A DNA stretch of 64,000 nucleotides. It comes from Antedon mediterranea (lineage: Eukaryota; Echinodermata; Crinoidea; Comatulida; Antedonidae). The position numbers and the translations under genes are program-made. Under the pieces are notes generated by a model. It was not told the origin of the DNA, did no database searches, and saw only the letters and a list, made by a program, of their open reading frames with translations. The DNA is taken from assembly GCF_964355755.1 (NCBI RefSeq), contig NC_092679.1, positions 16,668,932-16,732,931 of the forward strand, given 5' to 3'. Shown piece by piece: positions 1-16,637 of the stretch. Every line of letters begins with the position of its first letter. Positions within the stretch are counted from its first letter, which is position 1.

Positions 1-1779
1 CAAAGAGGTTCCTCAATACTCGTCCGCTTTATTTTTCAAGTACAACACGCAACTTGGTCCACCATACTATGTCATTGTTGATACAAACTTTATCAATTTT
101 GCAATAAAGAATAAAATAGATTTAGTACAAGGCATGATGGACTGTCTTTATGCAAAATGTAAGTATTTATTCAGCTCGATCAATGGAATTAACCAGTTGT
201 ACAGTACTTTTACTTGTTAAAAAGCTTAAATACTGATTATGTACAATACAGTAAATTATGAATGTTTATGAGGTGAAATGGAAGAATATTAGTTGAAATA
301 TTATTATTTATCTATTCATCAAATATAAAACATTCTTTACTGGTTTTTTATAACACACCTGCTTTAGATTTAAAAAAATAAGATACAGTATATATCTTCT
401 ACCTTCCAGGTATACCATGTATTACTGACTGTGTAATGGCAGAATTAGAAAAACTTGGAAGGAAATATAATGTAGCACTTAGATCAGCTAAAGACAAAAG
501 ATTTGATAGGCTGCCATGTTTACACTCGGGAACATACGCAGATGATTGTATTGTACAGCGAGTAACACAGGTTAGTCATTTTCACATCACACCTTGGTAA
601 AAAGTACCCAGAGTTTTTGGTTCATTGTTGTACCGGAAGTAGGACTGTCAATCCAAAATGTATAGCAAAGTAAAACCCAGTTGTGTAACGGCGATGAGCG
701 CTCACTGGCTAAACCCAGGGGCTCCAGTGCATGAGTAGCTTCAATGCAACTGCCTTGCTTTGGCCCTTTACACCACTGGTAAAACCCCTATTTTGCATGT
801 AGTTATGGAAACATGAAGAATTGATGGACCCTACTTTTTGTTTTATATGACACATACAGTGTGCATTGTTTTCACCTGTTTATGTAAAGATGTGCCTACT
901 CAAAACCCCACCATCTCTTTTAAGAGATTATTAAAATTATATTTAAAGGGAGCTTTTGATTTCCAACGACATAGAATCTACCTATATGTCATCAGTACCT
1001 AGAAAGTACCAAAACTATGCCAAGGAATTGAGCGAGGAAGCCCTCCAAAATGTTCCTGTATGAATTAACATGACGTACTACCAGTTCCTAGGTCGTAATT
1101 CAAAAGTGTTCTATTTTAATCAATTCTCCCAATACAGAGATTCCATGAAACTCTCCCATAATTTGTATAAATGTTTCTATAATTCCAGACTTTCCAGCAA
1201 TATAAAAAAATTAGTCAGGAAGCATGTTTTATTTTCATGCAATGATACTATATAGTAAATTTAATAAAAGGGAGCAGAATTTGGGATTTACATTATAATA
1301 TTTTGACAGTAAGTTGTATTATTTAACAATCCTTTTTTTCTTCTATACTCCGCAGCATAAATGTTATATAGTTGCAACTTGTGATAGAGATTTAAAAAGA
1401 AGAATTCGTAAAGTACCAGGAGTGCCTATCATGTACATGTCTCAACACAGGTATGTTGTACCTTGCATATTTATTGAAAGCTCTGTCTACACTATCAAAC
1501 TAGAAAAAAAAAAGTGTGATGTGTCCAAATATGGTAGTAATATTCTCAAAAGTGGTAGTGCTATGACATCATCATGTCCATATCTGGGCACATTTTTTTG
1601 TCACATAAAGTTAGTGTAGACAGAGCTTTAGTGAAATACTTTGTATTTAAGGGAAGTATTCCACTCAAGTGTGATTAGTAAGTATGGCCACAGGTACAGA
1701 ATATATATATATATATTTTTTTTATTACAGATTCACAATAGAACGCATGCCAGATGCGTTTGGAGCACCCAAAGTGTGA
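1..1779 (+). CDS. FCF1: FCF1/UTP24 rRNA-processing PIN nuclease, 3' part (four exons)
   Basis: Coding segments are 1-158 (frame from base 2), 410-570, 1356-1450 and 1731-1779; all introns are GT-AG and the reading frame joins cleanly. The product matches the C-terminal three quarters of FCF1: the segment with VDTNFINF (first PIN acidic residue), then [38 protein letters not shown] and the end [15 protein letters not shown]1 (yeast Utp24) is a nucleolar PIN-domain endonuclease of the small-subunit processome that cuts pre-rRNA near the 5' end of 18S. The visible Asp/Glu residues of the PIN fold are kept. The family is about 198 residues, so about 45 N-terminal residues lie upstream of the window. 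Intron 3 carries a MITE. The identification is secure; exon limits are read by eye. Confidence 0.95.
1477..1630. mobile_element. MITE family A copy in FCF1 intron 3
   Basis: Terminal inverted repeats AAGCTCTGTCTACACTATCA and its complement bound about 150 bp. The inside carries the family's characteristic partly palindromic blocks (gtgatgtg..ccaaatatggtagt, and atgacatcatcatgtccatat). No coding capacity. At least a dozen related copies occur in this window. Confidence 0.85.
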
Positions 1780-1917
1780 TGATGTTACAAGGATATTCTA
1801 TTACGGTAAAGCTGGTATTTCATACTTGGTTTTTTGCACAGTTTTGGAAGGGGGTTGCAATTACTATCAATTGTGATGTGTAGCTTACTTGCTGGAACCA
1901 ATTTCTCCATTCATTTG

Positions 1918-1923
1918 ATTAAA
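1918..1923 (+). terminator. Possible FCF1 poly(A) signal (ATTAAA)
   Basis: A common variant hexamer about 140 nt after the FCF1 stop codon. No canonical AATAAA occurs closer. Assignment is by position only. Confidence 0.4.
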
Positions 1924-1994
1924 ATGAATACAATATAACTATGTTTTTAAGGAATTTTATCAGCGTGTTCAGAACAGTGATCAGATTAAAAACA

Positions 1995-2332
1995 AAGTTG
2001 ATCATGAGTGAGTTACTAATGATAAAATTTATCACATGAAGGAGTTACTCATGATCAAGTTGATCATATGAAGGAGTTACTCATGATCACATGAAGGAGT
2101 TACTCATGATCAAGTTGATCACATGAAGTTACTCATGGTCACATGAAGGAGGTACTCATGATCAAGTTGATCATAAGGTAGTTAATCATCATTAAGTTGA
2201 TCTTGAGGGAGTTAATCATGATCAAGTTGATCTTGAAGGAGTTAATAATGATCAAGTTGATCCTTAAGGAGTTAATCATGATCAAGTTGATCTTGAAGGA
2301 GTTAATCATGATCAAGTTGATCATGACCAAGA
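1995..2332. repeat. 30-bp tandem repeat rich in GATC
   Basis: About eleven degenerate units related to gatcaagttgatcttgaagg followed by agttaatcat. The 3' half is regular at 30 bp; the 5' half is more divergent (agttactcatgatcacatga). Each unit carries two or three GATC or TGATCA sites. The small reading frame on the - strand here is a product of the repeat. Confidence 0.85.
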
Positions 2333-2340
2333 AAAACTGT

Positions 2341-4120
2341 TATCGTTTTTTTATATAAAATCGTTATTATTTATGCAAATGCTGTTCACTGTTGCATGAA
2401 AACACTAAAAATACTCAATGAAATGAGCTACTACAATTGTGCGCGTACTGTATGCAGTGTTCTTTTTTGTAAAAAAAAAGATTGGTTAACTTAGGCTGAA
2501 CTTTAACTTGAGTTAACATGATGGTTCATGATGTTGTAACTTTGCACGAATTTACATGCTTGAAAAAAGCATGATCAACGCTCTTATAGATTTACATAAA
2601 AATGAAATATTATGCTCAATAATAGCATGATAAACGCTGTTGGACACATAAAATACATCGTGGTTTTAAAGCTGTTGATGATCAACTGAGAATGTGGACT
2701 TTGGCACAGTTACACACACTTACGGTTTTCACAAAACCATCTTGGGAAGTGTGAACCCACTTTTAGCTGACTGGAACGATGCTGAGAAACCTGGATTCAC
2801 ACTATATTAAACAATTTTTACGACCGCCGGCATTATTTATTTTTTGTAGCATACTTCTGAGATTAATCCGCATTTTAATAAAATAAATTACATTTCTTTT
2901 ATTTTTATTGAATAACTAATTTAAACGGAGGAAAATTAAACGTATATACAAAACATATTTTGTTTGTACAATGTACTGTAATATTTCTCAGTGTTATAAC
3001 AAATTTTTTTTTGTACATTTCGCTGTGTTCACACTATTGACGTTTCCTGCGTCCCCTCTCTAACCTCAAATAGTGTGCTCAAGCGGTCAACCATATGTTC
3101 TATTTTGATCATCGGTCTTCTTTAAGCGATTAAGTATATTCGTTTAAAACTTATCCTAGCGTACTTTAGCGTTTGCAATATTAAGCTCCCGTTTTAACTA
3201 GTTGACCTCAAGGCAATGTTTTATGCCAATATGTACAAGGTTATATCCCCGAATGAAAGATTCAACAGAAATTGCTGTAATAATTTATAGTGGTTTTCAA
3301 GCCATGATATGCTCATTAATATTTTTTTAATCGATCATGGTTAACTTTTTATAGTAGAGCACATGACAGTATCTATGTAAAAATGTGCTAACTATCTACA
3401 TTCAGATGGAATATATCGTGTAAATGTTGCCTAACTATGAGGATAACTGCGACTTTATTAACAATATTATTATGAAATTAATTTGTTAATGTCGTCGATT
3501 AATCGAAAACTCCGCCTAAAATTGTGCTGACTAGCTACATTCAGACGGCGCCGTTTTGTAAATATTATGGAACATCGTGTGAAATTTAGCTTAACTATGA
3601 TATAGGCCTAATTGTTGGAATTACTGTGAAGTAGCTTGCGTCAGGATATCTGACGAATTCATTTGACACGCATACAAATTAACATTACATCCGAAAGATC
3701 TCGTGGATGAAAACGCAATGTTATCGACGCTAGAATATTTCACAAAAAACCGATTGATACAATTTTTCATTGTTTACGATTAATCGAAAACTTCCGCTCC
3801 GCATACATTTCTCATGAAGTGGATTTAAGTTATCTAATTTCATTTTATTTACAAGTATAAGAAAACGCATTTTCTCAACTGCGTCTAGATCTCGCGCAAC
3901 GCAAGATTTCTACGATTTTTAATTATATCCGAGATGAATAAAATACTACGTTGAGTTTTCCAAATTGTTGTCGTAAAAAGAAGATGCGATTGAAATCGCT
4001 TCCGCCGACTGATACGTCTGTACTGAAAATGTACCTACCCATCGTCATTCTCATTGTTTTCTCAAACGTTTTCTTATTTTCACACGAAAAAAACATTATG
4101 TACTAATTTGTTCATAAATA
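2341..4120. other. Intergenic stretch with an imperfect duplication
   Basis: No exon-like reading frame seen. A diverged direct duplication lies at about 3385-3530 and 3520-3800: both parts contain a gtgct(a/g)act-agctacattcaga block, then aacatcgtgtgaaa-like and taactatga blocks, and end in gattaatcgaaaact-ccgc. A near repeat of agcatgat(c/a)aacgct occurs at 2567 and 2625. Confidence 0.5.
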
Positions 4121-4126
4121 TATAAC

Positions 4127-4132
4127 TTTATT
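4127..4132 (-). terminator. Poly(A) signal for the - strand MGN gene
   Basis: AATAAA on the - strand, about 110 nt beyond the stop codon of the gene ending at 4244, a normal spacing. Confidence 0.6.
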
Positions 4133-4243
4133 GCGGAATAAATTGATATAATTTCTCTTATTATTTATCTGCGTAGTGACGACATTGCGTAATACTGTAA
4201 TTAGATTTTGAAATAGCACATTGTTTCGCTTTAAAGTAATAGG

Positions 4244-4831
4244 CTAGATTTTTTCTTGTGGTCGAGAGATCGGCAATGGTGACAGATATCCCTTATAATC
4301 GTCGAGTGGATTCACGATCCGTAGCAAGTCATGTGTATCGGACTCGGTCGTCGTCGGCTCTGTGACGACTAGGCCAACCTTTTCACCAGTTCCTCGAACG
4401 ACGATTTTAGTGTTATCACTTTCCTTCTTGTCTTTCTTTTTCTTGTTTTTCTTCTTCACTTTTCGGTCCTCTCCTTTCCCTTTGTTTTGTGTTGGTTCTT
4501 CAGCTGAGGTCTTGACTTCCTTTGATTCGGATTTTGTTTCAGTGGCATGTGTGGTTTCCTCTTTGCCTTTTTCTGCCTCCTTGACCTTGCGTTCTTCTGC
4601 CTTACATTCGTCTGCCACTGGCTTGCATTCTTCTGCCACTGGCTTGCATTCTTTTACCACTTGGTTGCATTCTTCTGCCACTGGCTTGCATTCTGTTGGC
4701 TTGCATTCTTTTTCTAGGCCTGCATTCTGGGTATTTTCTACCGGTTGGTCTTCAGTCTTTACCCTTGTCACTTGAGAATCCGCGTAGGTCGTGGTCTTTT
4801 GTTTTTTACGAATACCTACTGCGTTTCCCAT
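4244..4831 (-). CDS. Unrecognised charged protein, possible N-myristoyl anchor, Cys-containing repeats
   Basis: 195 residues from the ATG that gives MGNAVGIRKKQK. I chose this start because the upstream in-frame codons look like intron sequence: a pyrimidine tract ending in TTTTGTAG about 40 nt before the ATG reads as a 3' splice site in the 5' UTR. Gly2 with a small residue at position 6 followed by basic residues fits an N-myristoylation plus polybasic membrane signal. Residues about 42-77 are tandem repeats of the type ECKPVAEEC; 124-137 is a Lys-rich run; the C-terminal 50 residues (KIVVRGTGEKVGLVV, then IVNPLDDYKGYLSPLP) are the most protein-like part. The middle is predicted disordered from composition. 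I do not recognise the family and assign no function. Single coding exon; a poly(A) signal follows. Confidence 0.6.
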   Translation of the reverse strand: MGNAVGIRKKQKTTTYADSQVTRVKTEDQPVENTQNAGLEKECKPTECKPVAEECNQVVKECKPVAEECKPVADECKAEERKVKEAEKGKEETTHATETKSESKEVKTSAEEPTQNKGKGEDRKVKKKNKKKKDKKESDNTKIVVRGTGEKVGLVVTEPTTTESDTHDLLRIVNPLDDYKGYLSPLPISRPQEKI

Positions 4832-4899
4832 TTTATAACGATATATGGAAGAATGGAGTAAAATTCTACAAAAGACAAAAATCATCAAACAGTTGAAAA

Positions 4900-5400
4900 C
4901 AAAATGGATTTGTAAGCATACTACTTGGCTAGGACCTATCTAGGCGCCTAGTCTCGGTCCATTAACAACTGTTATTTAGCCATTAGGCCTACAAAGAAAT
5001 AGCATTTTTTTTTTTAAATTAGCTATAGGCCTAGGCCTGGGCCTACTTCGTTTGTTGGCTTTTACCAGGCTAATATTGTTTTAACTACTGAGAAGATCCA
5101 GCATTGTAATTTTCTTCAGTAATTTTTCTTTGAATTTAGTTTTTGTAGATAAATTAACAATACTTACCAGAACAATTTCTGTAAAATATTATTTATTCAA
5201 GTAATTTTCTGTTTTTAAATGTGCTTAAAATACAAAAACAGAGTTCGATGCGTCCGCGCGATCGAATGTGTTCCGTGTACGCCGCCCTGTGCGCCAAATT
5301 CAATTGGACGTGCGCAACAAAATGACGCAATCAAAGATTAAGCAGGCAAACTCAAATCTTTTCTAATAAAACAATTAATCTAATATTAATAGTATATAAG
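4900..5400. other. Upstream region of the MGN gene
   Basis: Likely 5' UTR intron and promoter side of the - strand gene. Several AGGCCTA words cluster near 4980-5045. A GC-richer patch at about 5250-5330 (cgcgatcg, cgccgccctgtgcgcc) is a promoter candidate, but no core element is clear. Confidence 0.35.
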
Positions 5401-5404
5401 TTAA

Positions 5405-5550
5405 AGCTCACACTTGTTCCATTTCACGGAACGGAGAACCGTGCGGTTCAATTTATGTAGTTCTTTGTTATATGATTTTCCATTAGGGTTTACACGGCAC
5501 TGTCTTCCGTTCCGTTTCCGTGAAACGGAAAACAAGTTGGAAAGTGTAAC
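5405..5550. mobile_element. 146-bp TTAA-flanked MITE
   Basis: TTAA lies immediately on both sides (5401-5404 and 5551-5554). Imperfect inverted ends: left agctcacacttgttcc..tttcacggaacgg, right ccgttccgtttccgtgaaacgg..aagttggaaagtgtaac. Too short to code. The exact TTAA flanks make this a convincing insertion. Confidence 0.75.
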
Positions 5551-5559
5551 TTAAAACTT

Positions 5560-6610
5560 ATCAAATGAAACATGGTTTTTAATATAATCGAGACCTATAT
5601 TGAATTGGAATGTGAGCGGGGTGGGAAGGTAAATTAAATGTCAAATGTTTAAGCCTATTCAAATGTGTTTTTAAAAGAAAGTGTCCTAGTCTCAGGCCTA
5701 CAATCTGTGTTTGTCTGTGCATCGAAAAAAAACCACACTTGAGCAACACTACGAAACAAACTCATTGCATAATCATATCAACAGGTACGCCAAGTGACGG
5801 CTGATTAAATACATCGCTTGAGTAGCGATTGGGATTTCACAGATGAATCCACGAAAGGTATGAAATGAATTATAATTTCGTTTGTACAGTTGAATTGATC
5901 TTGTGCCTCGGCCGCCGTACGTACCCCGAGTATTGAGAATCGCATGTATTTGGTAATACATCATCATATGTGTTTCCCGTGTATCTAGTAGTAACTCAAT
6001 GATACAGGCACCACATGTGATATTAATGAGATGGTGTATTACCAAATATTCCTTTGACACTTCGGAAAGAGTATGTGGTGATACAGCACTGAAAATATGT
6101 ATGTTTTTACACTATATTATAGCCAATATCTAAAAGACGCTTTCCTGCAAAACGCGAAAAACTACTTGAAATATATTTTTAAACACTGCTTCCAACCCCT
6201 AGATTAAGGGTACACGTTAATGCGAATCGAACGAGAGAAAATATTATGTTTTAACACTATGGCCTATTTAAGAAAAAAGCCCTACTATGGGGGACTTTGT
6301 TGGGTCCTGAAAGTATCACCGTAACGGTGGTTATAGTTAAAAATCACCTTATCTCCTTACATACATGTGATTTGTTATTATAGTGAGATTAAAATGTGTA
6401 TTTACGAACCGTAATGTTGGTTTGCCTGACATTCTAATAATTCATTTCACATTATTTGCCGCATTATGTTAGATAATGATTAATAAAGCATCTCTATTCA
6501 TTTTGTAATACACACGTAAACTAGTTTTGACAAGGACATTCCATAAACATGATTTAAGTAAAATGTTTTTATATTATGTATTACAAACTGTAATTTCTTC
6601 ACCAAAAGCT
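5560..6610. other. Intergenic stretch
   Basis: No gene, RNA or clear repeat seen. The 95-codon - strand frame at 5773-6060 has no recognisable domain, no splice context and no poly(A) signal, so it is not called. Confidence 0.4.
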
Positions 6611-6616
6611 AAAACT

Positions 6617-6752
6617 TGGTTCGACAAAAAAGTGTGATGTGTCCAATACGGTAGTGATGCGCCCAAACATGGTAGTGATATGATATCATCATGTCCATGA
6701 TGAGCACCTCACATGTTGTCACATAATGTTTGATAGTGTAAACAGAGCTTTG
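6617..6752. mobile_element. MITE family A copy, damaged left end
   Basis: The internal blocks (gtgtgatgtgtcc, atggtagtgatatgatatcat) and right end (tttgatagtgtaaacagagctt) of family A are present. The left terminal repeat is reduced to a few matching bases. Confidence 0.75.
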
Positions 6753-7194
6753 CTTAAAATGTTCTACAACGTTTTCTTTTGAGAAATCCTTGAGCATTTC
6801 CGTTTTCAACATGGCGCGCGTAATAAACGCTCGTACGTCAAAATAGATATATAGTAGCGAAACTGATCAACCTCGCAGCATTTAAACTATAAATTCGTAA
6901 AAGTGACAAGTACATTACTTTCAATCGTTAAGTATTTTTTTTTCTGTTCGGAATGTGCAGTTCCGTGATATGGGAGAAGAGTTTCGAATCTCTATGTTCA
7001 TGGCAGATTACTCATCGTATTCCAAATATGGTAGCATCATCATTCATCTGGTTATTCTGTTAAACTGCATGAATGAACGATTAGGATGCGTAGCGGTAGC
7101 CATACGCACCAGATGGAGGGAGGTAGCCAGCCATAGACAAGTGAAACACGGTGTTCTGGTGCACAGCTGTCGCGAGTAGGAGGCACAGGTTGAA

Positions 7195-7203
7195 TTTAAA
7201 AGG
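7195..7203 (+). promoter_or_regulatory. TATA-like element of the alpha-tubulin promoter
   Basis: TTTAAAAGG in a locally GC-richer stretch. A start site about 30 bp downstream would give a 5' UTR of about 100 nt ahead of the ATG. Inferred from spacing and composition only. Confidence 0.4.
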
Positions 7204-7328
7204 CTGGGTTCGCTCTAGCGCCCGTCATTCCGTATCTCACCTCCGCGTCGTCATATCGCAACCCGTGAGTGCCACTCTCTCATCTTTGAGACTTTGTTAT
7301 CTGTGTGTAATCATCATCATCAATAAAA

Positions 7329-12817
<5,489 letters not shown>

Positions 12818-12923
12818 GCTCATAAAATATGATCTGCTTCCAAGTGCTTTCATCTCTACCTTACAATCCTAATTCACGCAATTGGTAACATATAAATATA
12901 AAGACAAAGCCCTTTCTATTTAT

Positions 12924-12929
12924 AATAAA
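12924..12929 (+). terminator. Alpha-tubulin poly(A) signal AATAAA
   Basis: Canonical hexamer about 107 nt after the stop codon, followed by a T-rich stretch. Confidence 0.75.
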
Positions 12930-13520
12930 CGACAAATTAATTTTTTTTTTTCGTTAAAACCGATAATACATTACTTAGTTTATATTTAAAATGACAATGC
13001 TGGATAATTCTTTTTCTTCCTTTAAACGTTCCCAGCAGCAAATAGTTTTAATAGTTACTGTTTTTGATTCTGAGCTTTTCAAATGTATTCTTCTCAGGCT
13101 AAAATGTAATAAAGTCCCTCTACGAAATAGGTCTCTGTTCATTATACCTACATCTCTTTAAATAAAACGATATCTTTGCTGGAAATGTTTGTTCATTTTT
13201 GTTATGATTGTAGACTAAATAACGCCGAATAACAATTATAAATATTTTGTCATCAACATTAGAACGGTACAGCGAGTGAATTTGATTGTAAGTTAACGCG
13301 CGCACATGCAAACGATCGGACACCATCAACGTGTCTATTCGTAGCCTAGGCGGCCGGTGTCACCATAGAGGAAAAATAAATATTTGAAAAGCATGTTCTT
13401 CTAAGTGACGACACGTATATAATACAGTAAAACCTAGCATACGTTTCATATTTGATATTTCAAAGAAAAGAAGAAAATGTATTAATACGACAGCCACATC
13501 AAGCCTTGGTATGAATGTAA
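12930..13520. other. Intergenic stretch after tubulin
   Basis: Nothing recognisable beyond unique AT-rich sequence. The small - strand frame at 13120-13329 has no supporting features. Confidence 0.4.
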
Positions 13521-13523
13521 CCA

Positions 13524-13881
13524 GCGCCCTCTATATCGTCACCGATTAAACCAAAGATCACACAGTTTCTGAAACATAGAAATTTAACAACTTCATTTGT
13601 TAATGAAGTCTACATCAATATTAGATGTGCTATTCTTATACCATCGACATGATTGGGGGTAAATGTTGAATCATGGAGTAATTTACTCCATGGTTGAATT
13701 CAGGAAGTAAAACAAAAATAATTTAGAATATTAACCGAACGGATAAAAGGTACACAAGAGTTGAAAATGAGTACGTGCGAAATTAAAACAATCATTTACT
13801 AATCTGGACCGCAAAATACTTAGATTGATAAATCGTGCTGCTGGTGGGGAAACATTAAGTTGGTGACGATATAGAGGGCGC
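13524..13881. mobile_element. 358-bp inverted-repeat element (GCGCCCTCTATA ends)
   Basis: Perfect 20-bp terminal inverted repeats: gcgccctctatatcgtcacc at 13524-13543 and its complement at 13862-13881. The inside has a 21-bp palindrome (catggagtaatttactccat plus g) near 13674. No obvious target duplication and no coding capacity. GCGCCCTCTA ends are common on animal non-autonomous DNA elements. Confidence 0.75.
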
Positions 13882-13994
13882 AATTTTAGTTTGTTCACGT
13901 TTGAAATACAATGCAGTAAAGCGATGTCCTAACAAAAACTCCCTCTCCAAACGGCGAGGTCATTTTCAAAGGAATTGTTAATAATATCTGAGGG

Positions 13995-14220
13995 TAATGC
14001 GTAACCAATTACGTATATCGCAACGCACTGTTGTTTAACGTTATAATAACGTAAGACTTAAACAATTACGTATAAGCAACGTACCGTTGTTTAACGTTAT
14101 AATAACGTAAGACTTAAACAATTACGTATAACGCAACGTACTGTTTAACGTTATATTAACGTAAGACTTAAACAATTACGTATAACGCAACGTACTGTTG
14201 TTTAACGTTATTGTAACGTA
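13995..14220. repeat. 56-bp tandem repeat, four units
   Basis: Units of ttaacgttataataacgtaa followed by gacttaaacaattacgtata and a cgcaacgtactgttgt part. Each unit contains the palindromes AACGTT and TTATAATAA. Units differ by a few bases and small deletions. Confidence 0.85.
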
Positions 14221-14224
14221 TTTG

Positions 14225-15020
14225 TATGTATGTGTTTGTGTGATCTGCAAAAGGAAAAACAAAAACAGAAGCAGAATTAAATAAAAGTGTAGGTGTTTAT
14301 TCATACCACCTTGTATTTACATTTATAACACGTTGCATAATTTTAAATATGGCAACATAATTGGACAATCACGTTAAAACATTTACATACGCACGTACTG
14401 TTAACACTACCATAACACGTTGTATATCCGCGTGTATTTTTCGAGTGAAAATTATGCTGCATGGTGTTTCATATAATGCATTTCCTGGTCTTCACGAGTA
14501 GTTTTATACTGAACGCGTGTTACGCGCGAGGCAGTCCTGGTAAAGATTTATGTTATCAGTACGGTATACGTCATACTTAAGTAAGCCCACTCACGTAAGC
14601 ACGTGTTATAAAAACAGAAACTAAATGATACAAAACAATTGCATATATTCAAAGAATAAGTACATGTTCAGAATTAACAAATACGTTAAAAAGCAGCAAT
14701 TGGGAAATAAAATACAAAACTGCTGGCACAAAATCCAGTTTGGTTGTCTTAAAATCGACATATGACTTGGAACAAAATTCCAAAAGCAAAACGTTACTAT
14801 TACGTCACAATTTCAATATATATTTTATATTACAACAACCACCTCTTATTTACATTTACAAATCTAATCATTTAGAGATAAAATAAATGTTACTTTATTA
14901 GAGAATTTGAGAAACACGAAGTCAACATTATGTCCCAACATACACTATGTATTCTCCTATTTTTTAAATCATGTACGTATGTGTGTGGAATAAACTTGCA
15001 CGGTACAGTACAGGGAAGAG
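14225..15020. other. Intergenic stretch
   Basis: No gene seen. A - strand AATAAA at about 14294-14300 could end a long 3' UTR of the calmodulin-like gene, but a nearer signal exists. Confidence 0.35.
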
Positions 15021-15024
15021 TTAA

Positions 15025-15200
15025 AGCTTGGTTCCCACTGGGACGCAACACAATGACGTAAGGGCCCGACGCAAGAATGTTAGGACGCAATGCAAAGACG
15101 CAACGCAAGTAATTTGACCAATCACATCAAAACTGTCGTTTGTGATTGACCAAATTACTTGCGTTGCGTCTTTGCATTGCGTCCTAGGTGGAAACTAAAT
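15025..15200. mobile_element. MITE family B copy
   Basis: TTAA then agcttggttcccactgggacg at the left and ggacgc..cctaggtggaaact at the right. A central hairpin with aatcacatcaaaactgtcgtttgtgatt. Diverged from the other copies. Confidence 0.75.
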
Positions 15201-15204
15201 TTAC

Positions 15205-15860
15205 GAACGTACGTACGCAAGTATGGTAGTGTAAGAGCCAGGCCGGGAACATACCAAATGCATGTTGGGAAATATGTTTACGAATGCATTTTGCGTTACG
15301 GTAACTAAAAATAAATCTTCACTACTGTCAATATGGTTATATAACATTCACATTCACATTTAAAATTCTAATAAATAAAATTCGTTTAACTAAAACATTT
15401 TCCAACACACCAGCCGAGAGAATTAATCGTAAAATCAGGAAAGCAAGACATTACCCTCATACCTTCTCTACCAATGTATGTATGTATACATCGATCACTA
15501 ATTATTATTCATATTAATACATACTTAACTTACCAGTACTTAAAAAATATTATAAGGCAATAGCACTATCGTATTGCCTAACAGTGGAAGTTTAGGAAAA
15601 AATGTTGGCGGTAGAATACACCATTGTTCACTGTATTATTAATTTCTTCACACACATTCACAATTATAAAGGTACGAGGTGGTAGGACCTACTGTTACTA
15701 GGAAACAGATATTTCACTCTTCCTGGTGATATCTAGATAATTATGTATGGGCTTTCTCATTATTTATTTCAGATTTGTAAATTATATGTCAATTTCGAAC
15801 TGAACCTAATCGTACAAACGATAAAGATGTGACAAAGTCGCCTCTACTGCACTGACACCA
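15205..15860. other. Intergenic stretch
   Basis: Unique sequence with no exon, RNA gene or repeat that I can support. Confidence 0.4.
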
Positions 15861-16010
15861 TTAAGCTCTGTCTACACTATCAAACTAGTTTGACACAAAA
15901 AGTATAGTAGTTGTATGCCCAAATATGGTATTGATATGACATCATCATGTCCATTATGAGCACATCACATTTGTTGTCACATAAAGTTTGATAGTGTAGA
16001 CAGAACTTTA
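15861..16010. mobile_element. MITE family A copy
   Basis: Left end ttaagctctgtctacactat, right end gtttgatagtgtagacagaa followed by cttta, with the usual interior. Its right end runs straight into a minisatellite made from the same terminal sequence. Confidence 0.85.
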
Positions 16011-16080
16011 GATCGTGTAGACAGAACTTTAGATCGTGTAGACAGAACTTTAGATCGTGTAGACAGAACTTTAGATCGTG
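16011..16080. repeat. 21-bp minisatellite derived from a MITE end
   Basis: Three and a third copies of gatcgtgtagacagaacttt plus a. The unit is the terminal repeat of the adjoining family A element with gatc- in place of gata-. Confidence 0.9.
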
Positions 16081-16187
16081 ATTTTCACTCGTCTCACCGT
16101 TTTCGTTGGTTTTCGATATTACGCATGTGCAATAAAGGTTCTTCAAATGTATATTTTTTTTCTGTCATTGAATTAATTAATGCTGTC

Positions 16188-16340
16188 TTAAGCTTTGTCT
16201 ACAATATAAAACTTTATGTGAGAAAAAGAAAATATGATGTACCCATCATGATGTCATATGACTACCATATTTAGGCATATCTCTACCATATTTGGGCACA
16301 TCACACTTTTGTGTCAAACTAGTTTGATAGTGTAGACATC
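16188..16340. mobile_element. MITE family A copy, shortened right end
   Basis: Left end taagctttgtctacaatat and right tttgatagtgtagaca, with the last bases of the right terminal repeat missing. It lies just beyond the poly(A) side of the calmodulin-like gene. Confidence 0.75.
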
Positions 16341-16366
16341 TGATGAGGAAGTTGATCACTGGTATC

Positions 16367-16372
16367 TTTATT
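16367..16372 (-). terminator. Possible poly(A) signal of the calmodulin-like gene
   Basis: AATAAA on the - strand about 265 nt after the stop codon, followed by a T-rich region in transcript sense. Assignment is by position. Confidence 0.5.
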
Positions 16373-16637
16373 GTGTGTTGTTCTACCTGAATTTAAATTT
16401 CACTGCAGCTAATTCGTGATGCGATAGTCTGTCTTTGTCTGACTGTCTTACGCATTACACGGAGTATAGTTTTTGGCCTAAAATATATTCAGAGCTGGAA
16501 AGATGTTTATCTTTTCACGCACACAAACACACACTGCCGCCCTCTCTCACGCACTGATTCATTACGTCACACATTGGCACACCCATAACTCTTTTTCACA
16601 ACTGAACAAAAACAAAATACAGCATGGGCCCAACAGG

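Noticed and set aside
2139-2330. 63-codon Ile/Asn/Met-rich - strand frame
   Set aside because: A direct translation of the 30-bp tandem repeat.
4362-4775. 137-codon + strand frame
   Set aside because: It is the antisense shadow of the MGN gene, made of low-complexity Phe/Ser runs from its Lys/Glu codons.
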